Source of the DNA: Axinella damicornis
Lineage: Eukaryota; Porifera; Demospongiae; Axinellida; Axinellidae
DNA length: 64,000 nt
NCBI GenBank assembly: GCA_963931865.1
Contig: OZ007518.1
Coordinates: forward strand, 3,620,055 to 3,684,054
Direction of reading: 5' to 3'
The notes under the pieces are model-generated. The model ran no database searches and had not been told where the DNA came from. It saw nothing but the letters and a program-made list of their open reading frames with translations. The translations under genes and the position numbers were made by a program. Positions 10,728-20,237 of this stretch are shown here, piece by piece; position 1 is the stretch's first letter; every line of letters starts with the position of its first letter.

Positions 10728-12156
10728 ATTTCTGGGAGTGTGTTCAAATATTATCAGTTTTCGGGAAGGGGATATATATATCACTGGGTTGTTTTAACCT
10801 AGGTTGGGTTACTGGACTCTAGGATGCACCGATAATCCCTTGCTGGATCTGGTGCTGCAGCTACGAATCCCAGAACAATATCAATGCAGAGTATAGTGAT
10901 GTTGGCACCTTCTGGGTGCAATGCATGTACAGTAGTCATTATTACCGGTGCGCATGTGCGCAGCAGGGATTAAGTGATCGGTTTGTGTCCCGTCTGTCTG
11001 TGCATGGACACAATAATCAGCAGTTTGAGCACTAAAGGCCTTGTTGAAGGCTTACTTCAGGATAGAATTCAGATAATTAAAGCGTTTACATAACTCACAG
11101 ACTATAGAGTTCCACTCGAGAGGCTGAGAAAAGCTGCGTGAAAGTCATGTTTGTAATTTATACAGCTTGACCACACCCTGTTTCTAACATTGCTGCCACA
11201 ACTTACGGTATCTCATTCTGCATGCTGACATCGCTGTATTAAAAATCAGTAGGCCTAGGTATCTCATCATGCATGCTGTATTAATAATCGGCGGTAGGCC
11301 TACCAGTCAGGGCCGTAGGAGTACAATGTAGGTGCGGCAGGTGCGGCGGCCGCCGGACCAATAATATGCTTAGTCTGGCTAGCAAGTTGCAGTTTCATCC
11401 CAAGATTGCACCAGAAACGATCTCAGAAGGTCTAAAATTCAAAATTTTCCTGGGGGAGGGCCCACGCCCCCCCCCCCCCCCCCCTTATGTGAAGCGCCTT
11501 GCGCACTTGCTTTGCTTCTTGGTTGGCGCGCTATGCGCGCCATTGCACCACCACGATTTCGTCGCTCAAAGCACTCTATGCCTGACCAAACTAAAATTGT
11601 TTCCTACGGGCCTGCTGTATCAAGTCAAAGTAGCACATGGGGTACATGGTACGTCTGCTGAACACCTCTAGTTATGATGAGCTTTTGATATTCATTGTGT
11701 CATTGAATTTATCAGCTGCTTATTGGTGCAATTTGGTGGTATGTTGCATTGTTGACTATCCCATGCTTGGAAAGCTCCAGGGATGGTCACTCCAAAATTC
11801 ATTGTGTAGTCACAACTGTGACCGCTGTCAAAGTACAGTCGATGGTGACTGCTGTCAAAGTACATTCTGCATTCGCTCTTCAGGGGCCAGACTTGGTGGG
11901 GCTAGCGCTAGCATGCATACCATTAATTTTTGCCTCTAGTTAATTATTAGGGTTCAAGTGTTTTGGAATCTTGAATTGTAGGTCTGTACTATTCCTATGA
12001 ACAATCTGTATAGCCTCTATTATGCTTTGAAAATTAGTATTCATACTCAAACCTTGAATTAAATGTCCCATAATCCCTACAATCTTGTTTTTGCAAGCTA
12101 CAAATCACTTCTCCCCTTTTGCCACTGCCACACTTCCTCTTGTTCCTGACCCGCAG
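10728..12156. other. Intergenic or intronic DNA with element relics
   Basis: 10728-10870 is the 3' flank shared with kelch gene 1. At about 11305-11500 a CAGGGCCGTAGGAG sequence and a GCCCACG run followed by poly-C resemble a decayed GGCGTAGGAA-type element. Within 11800-11860 GCTGTCAAAGTACA occurs twice, 30 bp apart. 11866-11930 (CATTCGCTC, CTTGGTGGGGC, then ACCATTAAT) resembles the interior of the TTAA element at 58133-58735. Upstream exons of the Death-domain gene may lie here, but I cannot point to one. Confidence 0.45.
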
Positions 12157-15100
12157 ACCCTACTCTGACCAGGAAGAACCTCCTGGTACGGCTGAGGTCA
12201 CTGGACGACTGGAAAACTCTTGGACTGCAGCTGGACGTACCAGGTGACAAGCTGAGGGAGATTGAGGATGCCCATCCCAGCAAACCAGACCGCTGCATGG
12301 AGGAGACTGTGGATTTCTGGCTGAAGAGGGGAGAAAACCTTTCATGGGAGATGCTCACTGAAGCTGTAGTGGATATGGGCCATCTTGACATTGCAACACA
12401 GATCCAAGAAAAGTACCTGCGGGTACGCAATATACTGTGCATGATCTTTGCACTATTCATTTTCTAACTGCACTTGTCTCTCCTCTAGAAGCCAGCTACT
12501 GGCAGCAGTGAGGACTCGGAAACACCCCTAATGGGTCAGTGACTCAGAAGTAAGATAATATAAGTCTACTTGGATCCTTAATGGTGAAGGTAGAATCCTA
12601 CCTGAAATATGGGTTACGCCAATGGTGGTATCCAAACGGTAAAGGTAGAATCCTACCATAAATCACACACTGTGGAAGACAAATATATTTCCAGCAAATT
12701 CTGAAGGGTCACCCTGAACTCCTCTCCTACCTTTATTGGGGCGAGCCTGAGCGAGCCCCACATAGACGAGTTTGCTGTGAATTTTCCATATATTTATATA
12801 TATCTATCGTACGTCGTGCCGTAAATCACTTCCTGCTCGTATTTTGCGTGTCATTGCGTCATGCGTTAATTCAAACCACAAACGAACTCACCATTGCCAA
12901 CGTCAACGACATAGACACGAACCATGCGAACCATGAACGGTCTACCTCAACAAGGATGGAGACTATAGCGCGCGGTGAGGGGCTAAAGCATTTCATGAAG
13001 ACGGGGAGAGTGCTTCAAGCGATCTCATGTCATATGATGCAGAGCACATCACTGGTGTGCATTAGCTTAGTAGCTAGCTAGCTAGCATGCATGCAGGTTT
13101 TAATAGCTATAAACCATCACGGTGTGTTAGACTGCTGCTTCAGCTATTGCCAGAGGATGGGAACTTGACTGGTCTGCGCTCGATAACACTTAACTCACTG
13201 TGACATGCAGTGAGAAAGTCGCCCTCCGGTGGCGACAACAAAGACAGAGAGTTCTCCTGGATGTACCTACCAGACTGCTTCGGCTAACCTGATTCGCAGT
13301 TGCTGTGAAGTGCATGGGTGTACTTTTAGTGTCATAACTTCTAAGTCATGCTATGCTCTCCGTCACATTCAGATGACATGCACTGACAGTCATGCACATG
13401 CATCTGACACATGCTCATGCAACTGCTCCATGCACATTCGACAACTGTACTCGCTCAGGCTCGCCCCACAATGTTCTGCATTCGTCTAGTATATAATTAT
13501 TGCTGAGTAAACTTCAGACTTTGGAGGCATAGTGTGTGTGCATTTGAAAGGCACTGCCACAGTGGACAATCCCATGTACACTAAGCGGGTGTCTTTGAAG
13601 GCAGGGTATATGAGTGCAGAGGCGGTTGGCCAAGGTTGACCTTTTCTAATCATGCAGGTCTCATTAAAGTCCCATGAACTCCGGATTACGTAATGCATAT
13701 TAGGTACAGTACTTTCCATAGACATTATTTCGACAGTTTTCACCATCGCGCCCCGGCTCAATCAACTGGAATATTGACTTGAAGGGAAGTGTAGGCATCT
13801 GTTGTCGTTATAAAAGGCCGAGCCCTTCCAAGATTCAGCTGCGGCATGGCAGAAACGAGTGGAAGTAGTCTCCCGAGCCAGATGGTCCCCACGTGTGCCT
13901 CAAACATCTGGCCTGCGAGACTTGAGTGGAGGTTCGGTGCTGTCTCGTCGATTTGCAAAGCGCGTTCAATGATTGCCAACTGGGAACACTCCATAGCAGC
14001 GCCAGAAGCGGTCTTCTATTCGTATGGCTATTTGCAATAACTTTTAATAGCCGTCCACTTGTCACATGACAGAAAGTCAATAATTACTCGTGATGTATTA
14101 CAGTGACCAACCTCCTCTGATATGAGCGTTCCTGGGAGCTGGGTGTTCTTTTCAAAACTGTGAAACATAATTGACAATTAGCAGCTTCACTGTGGTACAA
14201 GTCAGCTGTGTGTATATACCTGGCTTCTAGGTTTGTGCATTCCCTTGGGCTTCACCCTCACCATGCAGGAATACATAAAACTGCACTCAGGGTACAAATC
14301 CCTAGCAACTATTACTTATACTATACTTTGGGTATTCAAACCAATCAGGTTACAGTATTTGCGGGAAATAACGGGTCATATACTGGCCGGCGTGCATGCT
14401 GTAAGTGATTGTGTGCTTTAGAAAGCGAAGAGCTAGCTTTGTTAGTCTAGCCAAGCCTTTACCGCTACCTCAGTCAAGTATCACGGATGCCTCTGCCTCT
14501 GATCGGTGAGTGCCCATGAGTACATAAATCATAAGCATCTCATGCACTCCTGAATATAGCTAGCCAATTGAACAGACAAACTTCCAGTGAGCAAAGTCAC
14601 TAGTATGACGTAGACAGATCCTTAAGCACAAGCAGCCTAGGGTCTGTCATTGCCACACACACTCACCAGGTACACTATAAAAAATAGGTCACTGTATAAT
14701 TATGGTCAAAAATTCCTGTGTAAGTATATAGTGAATGTAACGGCTCTCTGCCCAAACTTCAAAAATGATTATTCTCCAACGTACAAATAGAACAAGGAAT
14801 CAAAGTAGTGCACATGCACGAGTGACATGTAAAGCATGAATACACGTAAAGCATGAATACACGTAAAGCATGAATAATGCATAGTTGTAGTTCACACAGT
14901 ACTTGGGTCAAATTCTAGTCCGCAACATCACCCTCCCCTCCAGGAGAGCTCGACCCCGAGCACGTCTTCACCACCATCAAACGTTTTGGTGCTGTAACTC
15001 GTCTCCTGAGTGAGTAGCGGTTAGATCCAGAGTCAGCAGATCTGAGGGTCTCGGTCACAAGTTCTATCTCATGATCGTCTTCACTGTCGGACTCATTCTC

Positions 15101-18100
15101 CAGGTTTGCATGGGGTCTCGGAGTGCTCAATGCTCTCAGAGTCTGAATCCACTTTGGCTGCAGAGGAGTTCCTGATCTCCTCATCTTCAACATCTGACTC
15201 AGTGTCCGACTTATTCACGTCTCCAGCCAGTAGTTCCTGTACCCATTTTGGAGGGCGTCCAGGAGAGTGTCGCTTGGTGCCATACCAATAGTACCCCGGG
15301 GGAACTCACTCAGACAGGGGGTAACTCTCGATAGATGTACTCGGATCTGCTTATCCTGGGGTGAGTACACTCGGACAGCGGTAATGACAGGATCTGCTCG
15401 TGAAACAACTCTGTACGGCCCATGCCATGGTCGGGAACGCTTTCTTAGCTTCCCAACTTCCTCGGCAGGGAACTTGATGAGTGCCCAGTCTCCAACCTTT
15501 AAGTGAGTAGCGGATGCCTTCCGGTCATAGATGAGTTTATACTTCTTCTGGGCTTTCTGAATCATAGGACTTGGCAGCCAACTCTCAGGCTGTATAGACA
15601 GGGACAAAATAACTTGATCACGATAATCCACCACTGTGGTAGGCTCAATGGGGTTCGGAGGCAGCAAAGCGGGGGTCCGGCGGTTGAAACCAAACAGGAG
15701 AAATGAGGGTTTCTCTCCGGTGGCCTCGTGTGAAGTGATGAATGCTGTCTTTTCCACTGAGTCGGGGTGCATGCATATCTGCCAGTACCAGGTCAGGTCT
15801 AGTATGGTGAAATATCGAGCCTCCCCGAGCTGATCCAGGTGGTCATCTATTCTTGGCAACGGAAAAGCATCGGCCTTGGTCACAGAATTGAGTTCCCTGT
15901 AGTCTACGCAAAACCGATGTGTTCTGTCTCGCTTCCGGACCATCACCACTGGGCTAGCCCAGGAGCTATTGGATGGCTGTATCACCCCTGCCTGCTGCAT
16001 AGTGCGCAGTTGCTTAGACTTTACTGCGAACGGCATTCGGCGTGCTGCCTGCTTCTTTGGTGGGGCTCCGCCAGTGTCTATTTCCATTGAAAGAATGTCA
16101 GTTTCTCCCCGTTCATTTGGCTCAAGACAGAATGCTGCATGGTGCTCTCCCAACAATTGGTGCAGCTGCTCTGCCTGCTCTGGAGTCAACAGTTCTGGTT
16201 GACCCACAAGCTCACTGAGTGTCTGTTTTCTCTGCGTGGCTTCTTCCTCCGTTATGCGCTTGACCATCGGTTGAGTGCTGCCTTGCCTACTCTGTTCTCC
16301 AGTTACTTGTAGCCGACTGACTGGCTCTAGCTGGACACTGACTGAGGCACCCTGATGAGGAAGCAATCGCAGGGACTGCACTAGCCGGACTTGAGCCCTG
16401 ACTGTAGGCACTTCAGCTATCTGCACCACTGGCTGACTCCGAGGTTCGGTGGAGGTTGTCTCCTCAGCGGTGTCACTGGTGGAAGGTACAAACATCTTGT
16501 TCTCAGTGAACTCCTTCATTGGTTGGAGAGGGGTAGCGGAAGGCTTGAGGTACTGTTGCCTCTTCTTGAGCTCCGCAAGCCGCTTCTCTTCATTGCGTGC
16601 TGCAAGACAAAGTTCTGGGTAACTTTGGCCCCCAGAAACAGCTGGTGCTCTCATGAGCTCATGCTTCAGCCCATCCTGTAGCTGACCATGCAAAAGTGTG
16701 TCGCGAGTCTCTGAGGACATGCCTTCCCTCCCATAGGCTACGTTGAATGTCCGCTCCAAGCGACGTATAAAATCTGCTACCCTCTCCTCGTCTGTTTGAG
16801 AGGTATGCCGAAAATTTTGCGCTGTGAGGGTTCGACTGCCTGGGTCTAATCGCAGACGCAGGGCATCTACTGCCTGGCCATAGGATCTCTTGGAGTCCGC
16901 ATTGAGTAGCCCCTTGCACTCTTGGAGAGCTCGGCCGCGGAGATGACCTGATAATTGTAACAGGAGCTCCTCCTCTGTCCAGTCATTCCAAGCATGAGCT
17001 CACTCGAGTGAAGGTAGCCACTCATCAATACGGATTTCTTGGTTTTCACCTGTGAAGAGATCCACTGGTGGGGCTTTTCCCCAGCGAGCTCTTGACTCAA
17101 GTGGTTGTAAGGGCTCCTCCCCAGTACGGGTATCCCCTCTCACACGTGTCTCTGCTGTATGCGGCAGCTCTCGGCACTGACCGAGAGCTGAGCTGATACC
17201 TCAGCTCCTCAATTTCATTATCCTTGGCTGCAATTTCATCATCATATTCGGCCATACACTGGCAATTTGTGTACCATAAATCACGGATACGGGCCTTCTC
17301 CTCATGCAACTTATCCTTTAGGCCACTCACCTCTGCTTTCAGAGACTGATTCTCTTCAGCGAGGGTATCTAGCTCCCTCTTCAGGATATTGGCATCCTGC
17401 TCTTCCCCATCTCCAGAGAGAATTGGGCGACTCACTGCGGTTCTCCTCCTCCGTGGCAGGGACAATCAGAAATCGCCCTTCTTCGTCCTCGAGAGCAAAT
17501 TCAGAGGTAGGATCGATATCAGCACCTCCTAAGACGACTTGAACATTCCGAACCTCCTTGCCCTCTTCAGTGAGTTTCCCGTCGATCATTTGGCGGAGTT
17601 CATCAGCGGATGCCGCTGTGGGCACACCCAGAGCCGCTGCTAGCCGTCGGAGATGGCTAGCTTTCAACCGTTTCGAGTTCAGCTCATTGACGGAGCGTGC
17701 TCGCAATGCCCTCTCTCCTCTTCCGAGCCGCTCTCGCTCCCATCTTGGCTCATCGCTTCGTTCTTTGGCATGTTTTCTCTGACGTCTATAGTCCACGTGG
17801 TCAGGACTTGGTCGTGTCTCCCCAGGCTGTTTGTGCCGAGAGCGACCTCTTGCGAAGCTTCCTTCGCGAAACCTCTGGTGGTTTCTCCTATCGTTTTCGA
17901 ACCGTCGAGAGCTGGATTCGGTCGGGTCTCGGCAGGACCTCCATATGTAACGGCTCTCTGCCCAAACTTCAAAAATGATTATTCTCCAACGTACAAATAG
18001 AACAAGGACTCAAAGTAGTGCACATGCACGAGTGACATGTAAAGCATGAATACACGTAACGAATAATGCATAGTTGTAGTTCACACAGTACTTGGGTCAA

Positions 18101-18523
18101 ATTCTAGTCCGCAACATGAACATGAATACTACACAAATCGTGGAATTCTCAGTAGTCAACTTACTCTGCACCGCATGGTCATTACATGAACCTACCGGTA
18201 CCATTTGAAAATAAGCATGACTTTGTCTTTAGCCTGGCTGCATACTGTTCTCTCATTCCCTCTCTGCAGGTGAGGAGGACCTCGCCGATGCTTTCAGAAT
18301 CACATTTCCAGTGGCCAAGAACTGGAAGAGCATCGGCACCTTGCTGAAACTTCCACCACATCGGCTAGACATGATCAATGTATCGGGGAAAGGTTATTAC
18401 GACTGTCTGAGGGACATGCTCTCCGTGTGGCTGGAGCAGATAGACCCCCATCCCACATGGCAATCCCTCGCCGATGCTATGCAAGTCATTAACCCATCTT
18501 TGGCTCGGCAAATATCTCACTGA
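12157..18523 (+). CDS. Protein with two Death domains (exons 12157-12422, 12489-12534, 18270-18523)
   Basis: Exon 12157-12422 (after a CCGCAG acceptor, ending CGG before GTACGC) encodes a Death-fold segment: DDWKTLGLQL, then a Val-Pro step, LREIEDAHPS, a long helix into DFWLKRGENLSWEML, then AVVDMGHLDIATQIQEKYL. A 66-bp intron leads to exon 12489-12534 (KPATGSSEDSETPLM plus one base, before GTCAGT). Exon 18270-18523 starts with two bases completing a Gly codon and encodes a second Death-like domain (NWKSIGTLLKLPPHRLDMI to SLARQISH, stop TGA). The phases match exactly, so I infer a 5.7-kb intron holding the gypsy element. The alternative is read-through of exon 2 to a stop at 12540 and two separate genes. 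Death domains form homotypic complexes in apoptosis and NF-kB-type signalling. The 5' exons are not found. Confidence 0.65.
12737..13468. mobile_element. 732-bp element with 18-bp perfect inverted ends
   Basis: TGGGGCGAGCCTGAGCGA at 12737-12754 is exactly repeated in reverse complement at 13451-13468. The interior has a CpG-containing stretch, (TAGC)n near 13067-13086 and CATGCA-rich DNA, but no transposase. A clear target duplication is not visible. It lies in the inferred intron of the Death-domain gene. Confidence 0.8.
13809..13817 (+). promoter_or_regulatory. TATA-like box
   Basis: TATAAAAGG lies 37 bp before the ATG at 13846. The expected transcription start would fall just before that ATG, giving a very short leader. 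Confidence 0.35.
13846..14040 (+). CDS. Possible small ORF or first exon (64 aa)
   Basis: ATG at 13846 opens MAETSGSSLPSQ to YSYGYLQ, stop at 14038-14040. It stands behind a TATA-like box, has mixed codon use and is richer in CpG than its surroundings. I recognise no domain. The opposite strand is also open here, so the frame may be chance. It sits within the inferred large intron of the Death-domain gene. Confidence 0.25.
   Translation: MAETSGSSLPSQMVPTCASNIWPARLEWRFGAVSSICKARSMIANWEHSIAAPEAVFYSYGYLQ
14736..14927 (-). repeat. 3' LTR of the gypsy element
   Basis: This is the downstream LTR on the element's own strand. It carries three tandem copies of a 17-18 bp motif (ACGTAAAGCATGAATAC type) at about 14829-14875; the other LTR has one plus a remnant. 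This repeat-number change is the main difference between the LTRs. Confidence 0.9.
14915..15193 (-). pseudogene. C-terminal remnant of the element's pol frame
   Basis: A Ser/Glu/Asp-rich tail (LENESDSEDDHEIELV, then RYSLRRRVTAPKRL) follows the integrase-like C-terminus in another frame and ends near the 3' LTR. It is probably the end of the ancestral polyprotein after a frameshift. Confidence 0.6.
15215..16759 (-). pseudogene. gag C-terminus fused to a partial RT and integrase C-terminus
   Basis: A 514-codon open frame. The first part finishes gag (TLLHGQLQDGLKHELMRAP). The middle carries the N-terminal half of a gypsy reverse transcriptase: ASPVVMVRKRDRTHRFCVDY, LNSVTKADAFPLPRIDDHLD, FTILDLTWYWQI. 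At about 15720 it jumps to integrase C-terminal sequence (TGEKPSFLLFGFNRRTPA, then KVGDWALIKFP and WHGPYRVV). The catalytic YxDD box, RNase H and the integrase core are gone, but the deletion kept the frame open. No protease motif is evident. It is non-autonomous at best. Confidence 0.85.
16760..17900 (-). pseudogene. Broken gag region of the gypsy element
   Basis: Three frames together read as gag-like. 17356-17796 contains a SAP-like helix pair (LKASHLRRLAAALG, then ADELRQMIDGKL) and acidic DNA. 17097-17465 is a coiled coil (LKRELDTLAEENQSLKAEV and following heptads). The frame around 16760-17060 gives RIDEWLPSL, a stop, then WNDWTEEELLLQLSGHLRG, a Retrotrans_gag-type segment. Frame changes near 17430 and an in-frame stop near 17000 break it. 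No clear initiator ATG is in the main frame. Confidence 0.75.
17946..18116 (-). repeat. 5' LTR of the gypsy element
   Basis: This is the upstream LTR on the element's strand, 171 bp with TG..CA ends, followed directly (minus strand) by the primer-binding-like site. Promoter elements are not obvious. Confidence 0.9.
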
Positions 18524-18622
18524 ACACTCGACTTGAAATTCATAGTGCAAAGCTACATAATATGAATTGTAGTTTCTGAATGGTTCCCTTTGGAGTTCAT
18601 TTTACCTTGTGAGAGGATACTC

Positions 18623-18690
18623 TAGCCTCCTTCTTACCCCAGCATTTGTCGCTTGCAAACGCTTGGGTGAGAAGGCTGGGAACGGGGCTA
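18623..18690. mobile_element. 68-bp TAGCCTC..GGGGCTA mini element with 9-bp target duplication
   Basis: The ends TAGCCTC and GGGGCTA are flanked by AGGATACTC on both sides (18614-18622 and 18691-18699). The interior forms a hairpin (TTCTTACCCCAGC / GCTTGGGTGAGAAG). It belongs to the same family as 3261, 8944, 59664 and 63319. Confidence 0.85.
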
Positions 18691-18712
18691 AGGATACTCA
18701 CATCTATGTAAG

Positions 18713-19025
18713 TGCATACATTCTCTGGATCAACAGTTTTACCTCAGTGTGTGGGCGATCCTTTGATGTACCACAGAGGATAAATCGGTTATCCTCCGCG
18801 ATGACGTTATCGAACCACACTGTACTGATGATGTAATCGAACCACACTGTACTGATGATGTAATCGAACCATGCAGTATCATGTACTGCAGTACATGTAC
18901 ATATACAGTGTTGTTTGATTATGTCATTGCGGAGGATAACCGGTTCAATTTATCCTCTGCGGTACATCAAAGGATCGCCCACACACTGAGATTAGAACTA
19001 TTGATCCAGAGAATGTATATATGCA
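18713..19025. mobile_element. Foldback element with about 88-bp arms
   Basis: The left arm 18714-18801 (GCATACATTCTCTGGATC, GGGCGATCCTTTGATGTACC, then the GAGGATAA and TTATCCTCCGCG blocks) pairs with the right arm 18935-19024. The loop has a 27-bp tandem repeat (ATCGAACCACACTGTACTG core, about 18810-18872) and a palindromic TGTACTGCAGTACA. No coding capacity is seen. Confidence 0.9.
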
Positions 19026-19644
19026 GAGAGCTTTACAAATCCAAATTCTATTGCTGACATTTGTGATCACACGCACTTGACTTCCTGTGCACTGATTATG
19101 TCTGCGAGCCAGTGCAACCCAAACTCCTGGAGCTATAGGGCTATTTAGCTAAGGGCTTGCATGAGGACTGACCATGCCTCTGAGGTTTGGGTTTGGGCAC
19201 CCAAAGCTGGACCCACATGAGACATGGCCCATGCAGCAAACAAGACCATCAAGGCACACTGTCCTATAGCAGCCGGATCCAGCTGCTAAGTTGACTTGGA
19301 GGTTATGTCTATGGTAGAAGTCGGACCTACTACGCCAACTCAGAGGTTATGCGGTTTATCCTCCATTGGAAAGTTTAGACTTGGCTCCGCCTCGGCCAAA
19401 CTTTCCCATGGAGGGTAAATCTGTAGTGATCAGAAATTTGTGGGCAGATAGTGGAGTGATTGTATAGTGTGATTTAGTTCAATGATTAGCTTGACTTAGT
19501 TTATGTAATTAAGATTGAGTCCGTTGGAATGTTTAGTTTATGTAGGACGCTATTGCCCTTGCATGCCAGCTCCTATGCCCATGCCCAAATATGGTAAGTT
19601 GTACTACAAAGCAATCACAATTAACACCCACTTTGTTTTTGCAG

Positions 19645-19768
19645 TGCACTGATGTTATGATTGCATATATAGACTGCACTCACCTGGATGGTGGAATTGT
19701 GATCAAGTATACTTTGTTCTTCCCTGATTTTGACTATCAATGCATGACAGTTCTGCTTGGGGCAAGTG
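19645..19768 (+). CDS. Candidate internal exon, unknown protein
   Basis: After TTTGTTTTTGCAG the frame reads CTDVMIAYIDCTHLDGGIVI and on to DYQCMTVLLGAS, ending one base before GTAAGTGC. Both splice signals are strong, the composition looks protein-like and Cys is frequent. A good donor (ATG before GTAAGT) stands at 19590-19591, which would give a 54-bp intron. I recognise no family. It could be a lone relic exon. Confidence 0.35.
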
Positions 19769-20237
19769 GTAAGTGCGAGCTAGAGCTGGTAGATATAATT
19801 GGAGTGTCGACGAGTTCATGATGTGAGATTAATAATATTAAGGCACGCAGCATAATTATGAAAAGTGATTTTTACCTTAGCTATACTCTGTCAGGAGAGC
19901 AATTGAAATGCGACAATGCTTGTGATTAAATCAAGCTGGTTATTATAAAGTACAAAACTTACACTAGTTAACTAAATACAGCTATCTCGGATAACAGAGT
20001 AGGGGAGTGTCATTAATGATTATTCTAGCTTCAGCATCAGGGGAATCCACATCTTGGACAAGATGGACGGGAGGTCCTTGGTGTTTGAGTCTTTTGGGGG
20101 GTTGTCCTTATAGGGGAAACAAAATGAGACATGAAATTTATGAAACCTGATGACATTCTTGTACAATTATGTACTCCTCTGATTCCTCAATAAGATATTG
20201 CTAATCACACAGTGAGTGAATGGCGGACTTCCAACTA

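Larger units (their letters stand above)
13469..14735. other. Intronic DNA with one candidate promoter and ORF
   Basis: Apart from the TATA-like site at 13809 and the small ORF at 13846 (listed separately), I see no supported gene. The region is AT-rich and contains no strong inverted repeat. Confidence 0.4.
14736..18116 (-). mobile_element. Ty3/gypsy-type LTR retrotransposon, internally deleted (3381 bp)
   Basis: Direct terminal repeats (14736-14927, 192 bp; 17946-18116, 171 bp) begin TGTAACGG and end GCAACA, so they have TG..CA ends. They are flanked by a 4-bp duplication, TGAA (14732-14735, 18117-18120). On the minus strand a primer-binding-like TGGAGGTCCTGCCGAG follows the 5' LTR at about 17928-17943, and a purine tract (GGAGGGGAGGGTGA) precedes the 3' LTR. 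Gag frames are broken and pol lacks most enzymes (see below), so the element cannot move on its own. The LTRs differ mainly by an extra tandem repeat in the left copy, plus an A/C difference. Confidence 0.95.
18524..20237. other. Region between the Death-domain gene and the protease gene
   Basis: Besides the two elements above, 19360-19410 has an inverted pair (GTTTATCCTCCATTGGAAAG / CTTTCCCATGGAGGGTAAA). One candidate exon is at 19645-19768 (separate entry). The remainder is AT-rich without recognisable features. Confidence 0.4.
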
